Source of the DNA: Hysterangium stoloniferum
Lineage: Eukaryota; Basidiomycota; Agaricomycetes; Hysterangiales; Hysterangiaceae
Reading direction: 5' to 3'
NCBI GenBank assembly: GCA_015178975.1
Contig: WHVD01000221.1
Span: 1-64,000 of the forward strand
Length of the DNA stretch: 64,000 nt
Below, piece after piece: positions 1 to 9,998 of this stretch. Position numbers and translations under genes: made by a program. Below the pieces are notes generated by a model. It did not search any database. It was given only the letters and a program-made list of their open reading frames with translations, and had not been told where the DNA came from. The stretch's first letter is position 1; each line of letters opens with the position of its first letter.

Positions 1-4
1 AATG

Positions 5-2913
5 TCAACAGAGCGCCAAGTCCATGTCTTCAATGGCAGCTAGGGCCAGAATCAAACGCAGAGTTGCAGGTCTAAAAGTAGGTGCAAACACTTCATTGTA
101 GTCAATGCCAGGACGTTGTGAGTATCCTTTGGCAACAAGGCGAGCTTTATAACGCTCAATTGTGCCATCTGCATTGTGTTTGACTTTAAACACCCCAACC
201 AGAACCAATTGCCTTTGCACCAACTGGGAGGTCAACAAGTTCCCATGTCTTGTTTTCTACCAGTGTATTATACTCTGCATTGATAGCCTCTTGCCATTTA
301 TCTGCATCATCACCTTTCATAGCCTGCTTGTAGTTTTGTGGATCAGCAGTTGAAGCTGTTCCAACAATCTGTACTTCCTCATAATCAATGTCTTCATCAT
401 CATCTTCAGCTAGAGCTGGAGCTGGTTGTACCTTCCACCATTCACCAGGTTGCTTTGGAACACGCTGAGAGCGACGAAGCTGTGGTTCTGGTGCAGGTGG
501 AGGAGGTAGTTGAATGGGTTCAGGAAGTGCAGGAATCTGAGCAGGAGGTGCAGGAATCTGAACAGGAGGTGCAGGAATATAAGCAGGAGGTGCAGGAATA
601 TGAGTAGGAGGGACAGAAATATCATTATCCCTCTCTACTTCTGGCACAAATAAAGGAATGTCAGAGTTTGGTATATTTGGGAAAAGCCTAATATTAGGCA
701 TTGGTCCAGTAGTAGATAGACCAGGAAAGTGGCGTTCATCAAATACAGCCCGTTCAGAGATGATTAAACTTCTTTGTAACAGGGTTGTAAATTGCCAACC
801 TTTGTATCCCACAGGATAGCCTAGAAAGAGGCATTTCTCCATGTGTGACTGAAGTGACTTCCTTTTGTCCTTTTGAATGTAAACATAGGCAGTACACCCC
901 CACACTCGCAAGTTGCTCACATCTGGTTTCTGCTTGTACCATTGCTCATAGGGTGTAGTTTTAGGCAATGGTGCAGTAGGTAGACGATTCCATACATAGA
1001 CATAAGATGTCACAGCATGGTTCCAGAAAGAAGCAGGCATACGGGCCTCATGCATCATGGCAGTGACATGATCAGCCATAGTGCGATTGGCTCTTTCTGC
1101 AACTCCATTCTGTTGAGGGCGATTGCGAGTAGTATGGCGGCGTACTATTCCACATTCATCTGTAAACTTGATAAAGGCATTTGACATATACTCCCCCCCT
1201 TTGTCATCCTGCAGAGCTTTGACCTTGCAACCCAGAAGATTCTCAGCATAAGCTTTGTATCTCCTGAATGCTTCAAATGCATCACTCTTCCGTTTCAAGA
1301 ACAGAACAGCTCGCAACTTGGTGCAATCATCAATAAAGGTTATCCAGTAGTGATAACCCTCAGTTGTTTGCACAGGAAGTGGTCCATGTAGATCACTATG
1401 AATAAGTTCAAGTGGTGTCTGAGAATGACTTGGTGAGATAGGGAATGGACTAGCAGTCATTTTGCCAGCAAGGCAAGGTTCACAGATGGGATCAGGCTGT
1501 TCCTTTGAGTCAAGGTTTAAGCCAACCACCAATCCTTCTCTGATCATCTTCTGGACATCAGCATAGCTGTGGTGTCCAAGACGGCGATGCCAGAGATTGA
1601 TATCAAAGGGAAGGGTGGAGACAGCACCAGCTTGCTCAATAATAGGTGCAGTGACACCATTGAGGATACCTGCATTCTGTGCAGTAACTCTGGCTGTAAA
1701 CATAGTCTGTCCAGAGTGTTTGAAATGCATTGTTGTTCGATCAATGTGTATGAGTAGTCCTTTGTGCCTTGTGAGATAAAGACAAGACAGTAGGTTACTG
1801 CGCAGTTGTGGTACATGCAAAACTCTTGTAAGCTCCACAGATCGCGATTTTCCTTCCATTTATAACTGGGTTGAATACCACAGAACCAACTCCTGCAGAG
1901 TAGATAACAGTATGATCTGCTAACTTGATTGGGACACATAATGGTGTGTAGTTACGCAGCCAATGACTATGAGGAGTCATATGACTACTAGCACCTGTAT
2001 CAGCAAGCCAATCATAGTCAGAACCATTCTGCAGGGTGGAGAAATCGGATAAGGAGAAAGCAAGTGCATTTCCAGTATATTCAACATTGTTCTGAGACAT
2101 TGTCTTCTGAGCCCTATTTGGCTTCTTCTTCCCTTTAGCACTATTGGTAAGGACACTCTCCTGTGCTTCCTGCTGCTTCTTGATGAAGCGATGACACTTG
2201 TCCATAGTATGGTTGGTCATGGAGCAGAAAGTACATTTGAGAAATGCAGTGGATGCATTGCCCTTTACAGTAAGTGCAGATGCAACTGCAGGAGCTTGTG
2301 AAGCCCGATGACGGCGTTGTGACTCTTCTGTGACAAAAGCTTGTTGGATAGTAGCCTTGTCCAGCTTGTCCATCAGAAGGAGAGAAGAGGCAAAGTTGTC
2401 AAACTGCTCAGGAAGTGCCCTGATCATTGACATTGATGCAAGTTCCTCATCAAGTTTGGCAAGATCAAAATTCAATGGGCGCAGATCCTGGATGGCACGG
2501 ATGGCTAGATCCACCCGATTCATCAGAGTTTGCAAATTCTCATTCTCTTCCTTTCTGATGGAGAAGAGATCATCATACGCATTGAAGCGCATGCCAGGGC
2601 GCTTCTGCAAGTGTACATCACACAGACTGGTCCACATCTTGACCGGATCACCCTCAATCCCTTTAAGATGAATCTTTTGATCATCCTCAACACTCAAGTA
2701 CATCCAACCTGCTGCTTTGTCTGACTTGAGAGCCCAAGCATCAAATGCAGTTTGCTGGGCCTCTGTGGGAGATGAGGATAGTGCAGGTGCAATGGAGGTG
2801 GCCTCAACAATGCGCCAGACACCCTGGGCACGAAGCCAAGCCTGCATCTCACCAGACCAGGTGTTGTAGTTATGAGAGTTGAGTTTAGGGAATTGGGGGA
2901 TGGAAGTTGACAT
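5..2913 (-). pseudogene. Copia-A gag-pol, frameshifted and truncated
   Basis: Reading leftward the order is Gag, zinc knuckle (C-x2-C-x4-H-x4-C), aspartic protease (DTGASS), integrase with the HH-CC zinc site and D,D,E residues, a proline-rich linker of IPAPPA-like repeats, and the start of reverse transcriptase. The start is placed at the MSTSIPQFP methionine because all sibling copies share it. Compared with sibling copies there is an extra T near 1846-1850, an extra C near 193 and an extra C near 16. A pair of compensating indels near 763-815 changes about ten residues after the integrase core and then restores the frame. Confidence 0.9.
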
Positions 2914-3156
2914 TGTAGTATACACAGAGCAAACTCGCAAAGAAGTTCAGAAAAAAAGGTATTTAACTCGAGGTCCAGACGGTAGTCTCGAGGGAAACTC
3001 AGCCTTAGTGGCGTACAAGTTCCTCCCTACTAGCAACAGCAATAAGGCTGGGCCTGGCAGGGGAATATAAAAGTATAGGCTGAAACTTACTCAAAAGAAG
3101 CGAGTTTGCAAAACGTTATACTGTACTAGAGCGCTTAGAGCGCGGGGCCCATAACC

Positions 3157-3505
3157 TGTTAAAAGTGACCTGTGACTTACTGTGACACGTGACACACACA
3201 AGTCTGAGGAAAGTTGTTACTATTCAGGTCACTAACTACAAGCTTATATATGTTATACATCAGTAGGCTTGTCAGCTGTCATAAGTGACAGCTGGTTGAC
3301 AGCTGGTTGACAGCTGTCATAAGTGACAGCTGATTGACAGCTTGAATGGAAACTGACAGCTGATTGACAGCTGGAATACAAAGTGACAGCTGATTGACAG
3401 CTGTCATGGGAAATGAACTGGGAATACCCTGGAACATGCTGGAAGCTTCTAGAAGGTTCTAGAAGGTTCCAGAAGGTTTTGGAGACAGTGGAGGCAGTTT
3501 TAACA
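3157..3505 (-). repeat. Copia-A 5' LTR
   Basis: 349-bp LTR with TGTTA...TAACA ends. It contains a seven-unit heat-shock element at 3442-3474, repeated TGACAG/CAGCTG sites at about 3268-3405, a CACGTG E-box near 3187 and a TATATAAG promoter-like sequence near 3243. The primer-binding site follows at 3145-3156 on the element strand. Confidence 0.93.
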
Positions 3506-4672
3506 TATACTACAATGCCATCTTCCATTCTCCAATTCCCTAAAGTCAATCAGACTAAAGGGAAGAAGGCAAATAGCACTCAAGAGACAATGTCTCAGGG
3601 CAATGCACCCACTGCATTTCTCAAATGTGCTTTCTGCTCCATGACCAACCATACTATGGACAAGTGTCATCGCTTCATCAAGAAGCAGCAGGAAGCACAG
3701 GAGAGTGTCCTTACCAATCGTGCTAAAGGAAAGAAAAAGCCAAATAGGCCTCAGAAGACAATGTCTCAGAACAATGTTGAATATAGTGGAAATGCACTTG
3801 CTTTCTCCTCATCCGATTCCTCCACCCTGCAGAATGGTCCTGACTATGATTGGCTTGCTGATACAGGTGCTAGTAGTCATATGACTCCTCATAGTCATTG
3901 GCTGCGTAACTACACACCATTATGTGTCCCAATCAAGTTAGCAGATCATACTGTTATCTACTCTGCAGGAGTTGGTTCTGTGGTATTCAACCCAGTTATA
4001 AATGGAAGGAAATCGCGATCTGTGGAGCTTACAAGAGTTTTGCATGTACCACAACTGCGCAGTAACCTATTGTCTTGTCTTTATCTCACAAGACACAAAG
4101 GACTACTCATACACATTGATCGAACAACCATGCATTTCAAACTCTCTGGCCAGACTTTGTTTACAGCCAGAGTTACTGCACAGAATGCAGGCATCCTAAA
4201 TGGTGCCACTGCACCTATTATTGAGCAAGCTGGTGCTGCCTCCACTCTTCCCTTTGATATCAATCTCTGGCATCGCCGTCTTGGACATCACAGCTATGCT
4301 GATGTCCAGAAGATGATCAGAGAAGGATTGGTGGTTGGCTTAAACCTTGACTCAAAGGAACAACCTGATCCTATCTGTGAACCTTGCCTTGCTGGCAAAA
4401 TGACTGCCAATCCATTTCCTACCTCACCAAGTCAATCTCAGACACCACTTGAGCTTATTCATAGTGATCTACATGGACCACTTCCTGTGCAAACAACTGA
4501 GGGTTATCACTACTGGATAACCTTCATTGATGATTGTACTAAGTTGCGAGCTGTTCTGTTCTTAAAACGGAAGAGTGATGCATTTGAAGCATTCAGGAGA
4601 TACAAAGCTTATGCTGAGAATCTTCTGGGTTGCAAGGTCAAAGCTCTGCAGGATGACAAAGGGGGTGAATAC
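3506..4672 (+). mobile_element. Copia-A host copy (plus strand), 5' segment
   Basis: First visible segment of a plus-strand Copia-A copy that resumes at 14765 after a 10-kb insertion. It encodes a shortened gag starting at ATG 3515, then the zinc knuckle, protease and the integrase core as far as the DDKGGEY motif. About 200 residues of the usual Gag are missing after the first dozen residues. Its 5' LTR is not in the window, because another minus-strand copy sits directly upstream of the gag start. The flank aatac at 4668-4672 is the target-site duplication of the inner insertion. Confidence 0.88.
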
Positions 4673-5021
4673 TGTTAAAAGTGACCTGTGACTTACTGTG
4701 ACACGTGACACACACAAGTCTGAGGAAAGTTGTTGCTATTCAGGTCACTAACTACAAGCTTATATATGTTATACATCAGTAGGCTTGTCAGCTGTCATAA
4801 GTGACAGCTGGTTGACAGCTGGTTGACAGCTGTCATAAGTGACAGCTGATTGACAGCTTGAATGGAAACTGACAGCTGATTGACAGCTGGAATACAAAGT
4901 GACAGCTGATTGACAGCTGTCATGGGAAATGAACTGGGAATACCCTGGAACATGCTGGAAGCTTCTAGAAGGTTCTAGAAGGTTCCAGAAGGTTTTGGAG
5001 ACAGTGGAGGCAGTTTTAACA
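4673..5021 (-). repeat. Copia-A 3' LTR
   Basis: 349-bp LTR. On the element strand it is preceded by the polypurine tract (complement of gacccccct, 5022-5030), which identifies it as a 3' LTR. The heat-shock element is at 4958-4990. Confidence 0.92.
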
Positions 5022-5056
5022 GACCCCCCTGATCTCACATGTCTCCAAAGAAAAAG

Positions 5057-5092
<36 letters not shown>

Positions 5093-5264
5093 TGCTAAAC
5101 TACAGAGAGTAAGAAAGAAAACAAGAAACTAAGTCCTTATACCCATTCCAGCACAACAAAATTGAACTTTTGGAGTGGATAGAGGTTTCGTTAGAATATC
5201 TGCAAGTTGTTCTGCAGTAGGAACATAGGAAGGAGTAATACACTTGGCATTTACAGCATCCCTA

Positions 5265-5844
5265 TGTTAAAGGCATAGAAAAGAATTGACCCAGCCTGGG
5301 ATTGAACCAAGGACCTCCTGGCTTTATATGCAGGTGCTCTTAACCACTGAGCTACTGGACCTATAGTCTAGTATTATATGATGGATTATATATACATATA
5401 TATATATATAAGGACTTATGATGCCAACTTGTGCTCTTATAACAGCTTATATAACTGATGGCAAACCTGGGTCTTATAACAGTCTGTCACATATAGATAT
5501 TGTATTTTCCCATTTCTAACACTTCCCCTGAAATCAATATCTAGTCTATACCCTATGCAGCGCACCAAGCTCACGGGGCCCATAACCTGTTAAAGGCATA
5601 GAAAAGAATTGACCCAGCCTGGGATTGAACCAAGGACCTCCTGGCTTTATATGCAGGTGCTCTTAACCACTGAGCTACTGGACCTATAGTCTAGTATTAT
5701 ATGATGGATTATATATACATATATATATATATAAGGACTTATGATGCCAACTTGTGCTCTTATAACAGCTTATATAACTGATGGCAAACCTGGGTCTTAT
5801 AACAGTCTGTCACATATAGATATTGTATTTTCCCATTTCTAACA
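5265..5844 (-). mobile_element. TRIM-B, complete tRNA-bearing miniature LTR element
   Basis: 580-bp element: LTRs at 5265-5521 and 5588-5844 (257 bp each) around a 66-bp interior (5522-5587). The interior holds only a polypurine tract (complement of cttcccctg) next to the 3' LTR and the primer-binding site (complement of gggcccataacc, 5576-5587) next to the 5' LTR. The TSD is cccta at 5260-5264 and 5845-5849. Each LTR has a tRNA-like unit (5288-5361 and 5611-5684) followed by a TTTT run. It has no coding capacity, so it must depend on enzymes supplied in trans. Confidence 0.92.
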
Positions 5845-6625
5845 CCCTAAGCCAATAGTAGCGAAGGTCAAGATGTTTCATCCTCCCATGATGCTCAGGA
5901 TTCTTAGCAACACTGATAGCAGACTGGTTGTCAATGTGTAGAGTTGAAGGCTGATTAACTTGGTAGCCAAATTCACCTAGGATTTTTCGCATCCAGGCAA
6001 TCTCCTTGCCAGCTTCTACAGCAGAGACAAATTCTGCTTCAGTTGTAGAAAGTGTGACAATACTTTGCAGTTTACTACTCCAGCCAATAGCACCTCCAGC
6101 CATCATAGTTACATAACCACCAGTGGATCTTCCAGAATCAATACAATCACCATGAGCAGCATCAGTGTATGTGGTGAATAATTCAGAGCCACATTTACCA
6201 GAGTAATGCAACTTGTAATCCAGTGTACCTTTTAGGTATCTGAACAAGTGCTTCACTGCTGTCCAATGCTTTGGTCCAGGATTGCCATTAAAACGTGCCA
6301 AGTAGGACACAGTATAAGCAATATCTGGACGGGTCATAGTAGCCAGGTATTGTAAAGACCCAACAGCACTGAGATAAGGAACACTACGCATGAAATCCAC
6401 CTCTGCAGCATTCTCAGGACCCATTTCTTTGGAAAGAGATGTACCAGGTGTCATAGGTGTGAGAACTGGATGACAGTCAGACATGTTATAACGCTCAAGC
6501 ATGTTGAGAATAAACTGTCGCTGATCAAGAGTAAGGAGTCGCTTAGAGCGATCTCTGCCAACTCCCACACCAAGTAAATAAACAGTGGATCCAAGATCAC
6601 GGCATTTGAAATGCAGGGACAATTG

Positions 6626-7193
6626 TGTTAAAGGCATAGAAAAGAATTGACCCAGCCTGGGATTGAACCAAGGACCTCCTGGCTTTATATGCAGGTGCTC
6701 TTAACCACTGAGCTACTGGACCTATAGTCTAGTATTATATGATGGATTATATATACATATATATAAGGACTTGTGATGCCAACTTGTGCTCTTATAACAG
6801 CTTATATAACTGATGGCAAGCCTGGGTCTTATAACAGTCTGTCACATATAGATATTGCATTTTCCCATTTCTAACACTTCCCCTGAAATCAATATCTAGT
6901 CTATACCCTATGCAGCGCACCAAGCTCACGGGGCCCATAACCTGTTAAAGGCATAGAAAAGAATTGACCCAGCCTGGGATTGAACCAAGGACCTCCTGGC
7001 TTTATATGCAGGTGCTCTTAACCACTGAGCTACTGGACCTATAGTCTAGTATTATATGATGGATTATATATACATATATATAAGGACTTGTGATGCCAAC
7101 TTGTGCTCTTATAACAGCTTATATAACTGATGGCAAGCCTGGGTCTTATAACAGTCTGTCACATATAGATATTGCATTTTCCCATTTCTAACA
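6626..7193 (-). mobile_element. TRIM-B, complete
   Basis: 568-bp element with 251-bp LTRs at 6626-6876 and 6943-7193 and a 66-bp interior (6877-6942). The primer-binding site is at 6931-6942. The TSD is aattg at 6621-6625 and 7194-7198. The tRNA-like units are at 6649-6722 and 6966-7039. The two LTRs share variants that the first TRIM-B lacks (a shorter TA repeat, ttgcatt), as expected for a separate, fairly recent insertion. Confidence 0.92.
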
Positions 7194-7259
7194 AATTGCT
7201 TGACAGCTTTGTCAATGGCAAGAGTGGACTTGGATGCAAATGTTATATCATCAATGTAA

Positions 7260-7608
7260 TGTTAAAACTGCCTCCACTGTCTCCAAAACCTTCTGGAACC
7301 TTCTAGAACCTTCTAGAAGCTTCCAGCATGTTCCAGGGTATTCCCAGTTCATTTCCCATGACAGCTGTCAATCAGCTGTCACTTTGTATTCCAGCTGTCA
7401 ATCAGCTGTCAGTTTCCATTCAAGCTGTCAATCAGCTGTCACTTATGACAGCTGTCAACCAGCTGTCAACCAGCTGTCACTTATGACAGCTGACAAGCCT
7501 ACTGATGTATAACATATATAAGCTTGTAGTTAGTGACCTGAATAGTAACAACTTTCCTCAGACTTGTGTGTGTCACGTGTCACAGTAAGTCACAGGTCAC
7601 TTTTAACA
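7260..7608 (+). repeat. Copia-A 5' LTR, plus strand
   Basis: 349-bp LTR followed at 7609 by the primer-binding site. The heat-shock element is at 7291-7323 and the TATA-like sequence near 7510-7518. It begins immediately after the TSD tgtaa. Confidence 0.92.
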
Positions 7609-7620
7609 GGTTATGGGCCC
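7609..7620 (+). other. Half-tRNA primer-binding site (initiator Met anticodon-loop type)
   Basis: The GGTTATGGGCCC stretch directly after the LTR complements the anticodon stem-loop of initiator tRNA-Met (its CAU anticodon pairs with ATG). This is the internal half-tRNA priming known from Drosophila copia. The same site follows the Copia-A 5' LTRs at 3145-3156, 14361-14372 and 22762-22773 (minus) and the TRIM-B 5' LTRs at 5576-5587, 6931-6942 (minus) and 18867-18878 (plus). Confidence 0.85.
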
Positions 7621-7850
7621 CGCGCTCTAAGCGCTCTAGTACAGTATAACGTTTTGCAAACTCGCTTCTTTTGAGTAAGTTTCAGCCTATACTTTTATAT
7701 TCCCCTGCCAGGCCCAGCCTTATTGCTGTTGCTAGTAGGGAGGAACTTGTACGCCACTAAGGCTGAGTTTCCCTCGAGACTACCGTCTGGACCTCGAGTT
7801 AAATACCTTTTTTCTGAACTTCTTTGCGAGTTTGCTCTGTGTATACTACA

Positions 7851-9548
7851 ATGTCATCTTCCATCCCCCAATTCCCTAAACTCAACTCTCATAACTACAA
7901 CACCTGGTCTGGTGAGATGCAGGCTTGGCTTCGTGCCCAGGGTGTCTGGCGCATTGTTGAGGCCACCTCCATTGCACCTGCACTATCCTCATCTCCCACA
8001 GAGGCTCAGCAAACTGCATTTGATGCTTGGGCTCTCAAGTTAGACAAAGCAGCAGGTTGGATGTACTTGAGTGTTGAGGATGATCAAAAGATTCATCTTA
8101 AAGGGATTGAGGGTGATCCGGTCAAGATGTGGACCAGTCTGTGTGATGTACACTTGCAGAAGCGCCCTGGCATGCGCTTCAATGCGTATGATGATCTCTT
8201 CTCCATCAGAAAGGAAGAGAATGAGAATTTGCAAACTCTGATGAATCGGGTGGATCTAGCCATCCGTGCCATCCAGGATCTGCGCCCATTGAATTTTGAT
8301 CTTGCCAAACTTGATGAGGAACTTGCATCAATGGCAATGATCAGGGCACTTCCTGAGCAGTTTGACAACTTTGCCTCTTCTCTCCTTCTGATGGACAAGC
8401 TGGACAAGGCTACTATCCAACAAGCTTTTGTCACAGAAGAGTCACAACGCCGTCATCGGGCTTCACAAGCTCCTGCAGTTGCATCTGCACTTACTGTAAA
8501 GGGCAATGCATCCACTGCATTTCTTGTTAAAGGCATAGAAAAGAATTGACCCAGCCTGGGATTGAACCAAGGACCTCCTGGCTTTATATGCAGGTGCTCT
8601 TAACCACTGAGCTACTGGACCTATAGTCTAGTATTATATGATGGATTATATATACACATATATAAGGACTTATGTTGCCAACTTGTGCTCTTATAACAGT
8701 TTATATAACTGATGGCAAACCTGGGTCTTATAACAGTCTGTCACATATAGATATTGTATTTTCCCATTTCTAACATGAAGAACCCATTCAACTGCCTCCT
8801 CCACCTGCACCAGAACCACCACTTCGTCGCTCTCAGCGTGTTTCAAAGCAACCGGGTGAATGGTGGAAAGTACAACCAGCTCCAGCTCTAGCTGAGGATG
8901 ATGATGAGGACATTGATTATGAGGAAGTACAGTTTGTTGGAACAGCTTCAACTGCTGATCCACAAAACTACAAGCAGGCTATGAAAGGTGATGATGCAGA
9001 TAAATGACAAGAAGCTATCAATGCAGAGTATAATACACTGGTAGAGAACAAGACATGGGAACTTGTTGACCTCCCAGTTGGTGCAAAGGCAATTGGTTCA
9101 GGTTGGGTGTTTAAAGTCAAACACAATGCAGATGGCACAATTGAGCGTTATAAGGCTCGTCTTGTTGCCAAAGGATACTCACAACGTCCTGGCATTGACT
9201 ACAATGAAGTGTTTGCACCTACTTTTAGACCTGCAACTCTGCGTTTGATTCTGGCCCTAGCTGCCATTGAAGACATGGACTTGCGCTCTGTTGACATTTC
9301 TGCTGCTTTCACCCATGGTGACCTTGATGAGACAATCTATATGAGACAACCTGAAGGCTTCCATCAAGGAGGTCCTAATAAGGTTCTCAGACTCTTGAAA
9401 TCACTTTATGGTCTCAAGCAGGGATCTCGTCAATGGAACATCAAGTTACATGGTGCACTTACTGAAATGGAGTTCAAACGAATTGAATCTGATACCTCTG
9501 TTTACATTTATTCAAATGGAGAGGTCAAGATCTTTGTACCCATTTACA
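7851..9548 (+). pseudogene. Copia-A gag-pol, plus-strand 5' part with internal deletion
   Basis: The frame starts at MSSSIPQFP (ATG 7851) and runs through most of Gag to 8524, where a solo TRIM-B LTR follows. It resumes at 8776 in the integrase/RT linker, so the zinc knuckle, protease and integrase are missing. The remaining part has an in-frame TGA where sibling copies have Trp (near 9005). It ends inside reverse transcriptase at the site cut by the LTR at 9549. The sequence after 8776 matches the subfamily of the copy at 19187-22773 better than the local copies, which suggests recombination. Confidence 0.85.
8525..8775 (-). repeat. TRIM-B solo LTR at a deletion junction
   Basis: 251-bp LTR with a tRNA-like unit at 8548-8621. 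The flanks do not match (tttct at 8520-8524, tgaag at 8776-8780) and lie in two distant parts of gag-pol. This is therefore not a simple insertion. Confidence 0.9.
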
Positions 9549-9897
9549 TGTTAAAAGTGACCTGTGACTTACTGTGACACGTGACACACACAAGTCTGAG
9601 GAAAGTTGTTACTATTCAGGTCACTAACTACAAGCTTATATATGTTATACATCAGTAGGCTTGTCAGCTGTCATAAGTGACAGCTGGTTGACAGCTGGTT
9701 GACAGCTGTCATAAGTGACAGCTGATTGACAGCTTGAATGGAAACTGACAGCTGATTGACAGCTGGAATACAAAGTGACAGCTGATTGACAGCTGTCATG
9801 GGAAATGAACTGGGAATACCCTGGAACATGCTGGAAGCTTCTAGAAGGTTCTAGAAGGTTCCAGAAGGTTTTGGAGACAGTGGAGGCAGTTTTAACA
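9549..9897 (-). repeat. Copia-A 3' LTR
   Basis: 349-bp LTR preceded on its strand by the polypurine tract. The heat-shock element is at 9834-9866. The flank ttaca (9544-9548) is the reverse complement of the TSD at 7255-7259. Confidence 0.92.
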
Positions 9898-9998
9898 GAC
9901 CCCCCTGATCTCACATGTCTCCAAAGAAAAAGAAACAGAGAGAGAGACAGAGAGAGAGACTTTGCTAAACTACAGAGAGTAAGAAAGAAAACAAGAAA

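Larger units (their letters stand above)
1..3505 (-). mobile_element. Copia-A element, minus strand, 3' part outside window
   Basis: A Ty1/copia element whose 5' LTR is at 3157-3505 and whose pol runs leftward off the window edge. The half-tRNA primer-binding site abuts the LTR at 3145-3156. The element sits directly before the gag start of a plus-strand Copia-A copy, and the flank tatac (3506-3510) is the likely target-site duplication. Its partner would lie outside the window. The coding region has single-base frameshifts, so this copy is not autonomous. Confidence 0.9.
5022..7259 (-). pseudogene. Copia-A pol 3' part (RT to RNase H), split by two TRIM-B elements
   Basis: Reading leftward this covers the end of reverse transcriptase (from just after the YI of YIDD at 7259), then RNase H and a (GA)n tract near 5064-5090 in the 3' untranslated part. 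It is interrupted at 6626-7193 and 5265-5844 by two complete TRIM-B elements with intact TSDs. The right end stops exactly at the TSD tgtaa (7255-7259), where a plus-strand LTR begins. Confidence 0.85.

Noticed and set aside
410..625. Leu-rich and Glu-rich frames opposite the proline-rich linker
   Set aside because: They are antisense shadows of the IPAPPA repeats in Copia-A pol.
2330..2724. Antisense frames over Copia-A gag
   Set aside because: They recur in every copy because gag is conserved and they have no family features.
3268..3405. CRISPR-like repeat array
   Set aside because: The TGACAGCT repeats have no unique spacers, lie within LTRs and occur in a eukaryotic genome.
4769..5038. 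89-residue reading frame within Copia-A LTRs (and its copies)
   Set aside because: It is only the translation of the LTR repeats, cut by the LTR ends, and has no start or family context.
5288..5361. Ordinary tRNA gene or SINE
   Set aside because: The tRNA-like unit always lies inside an LTR with TGTTA...TAACA ends, primer site, polypurine tract and 5-bp duplications. The mobile unit is the LTR element, not a tRNA gene or a tRNA-headed SINE.
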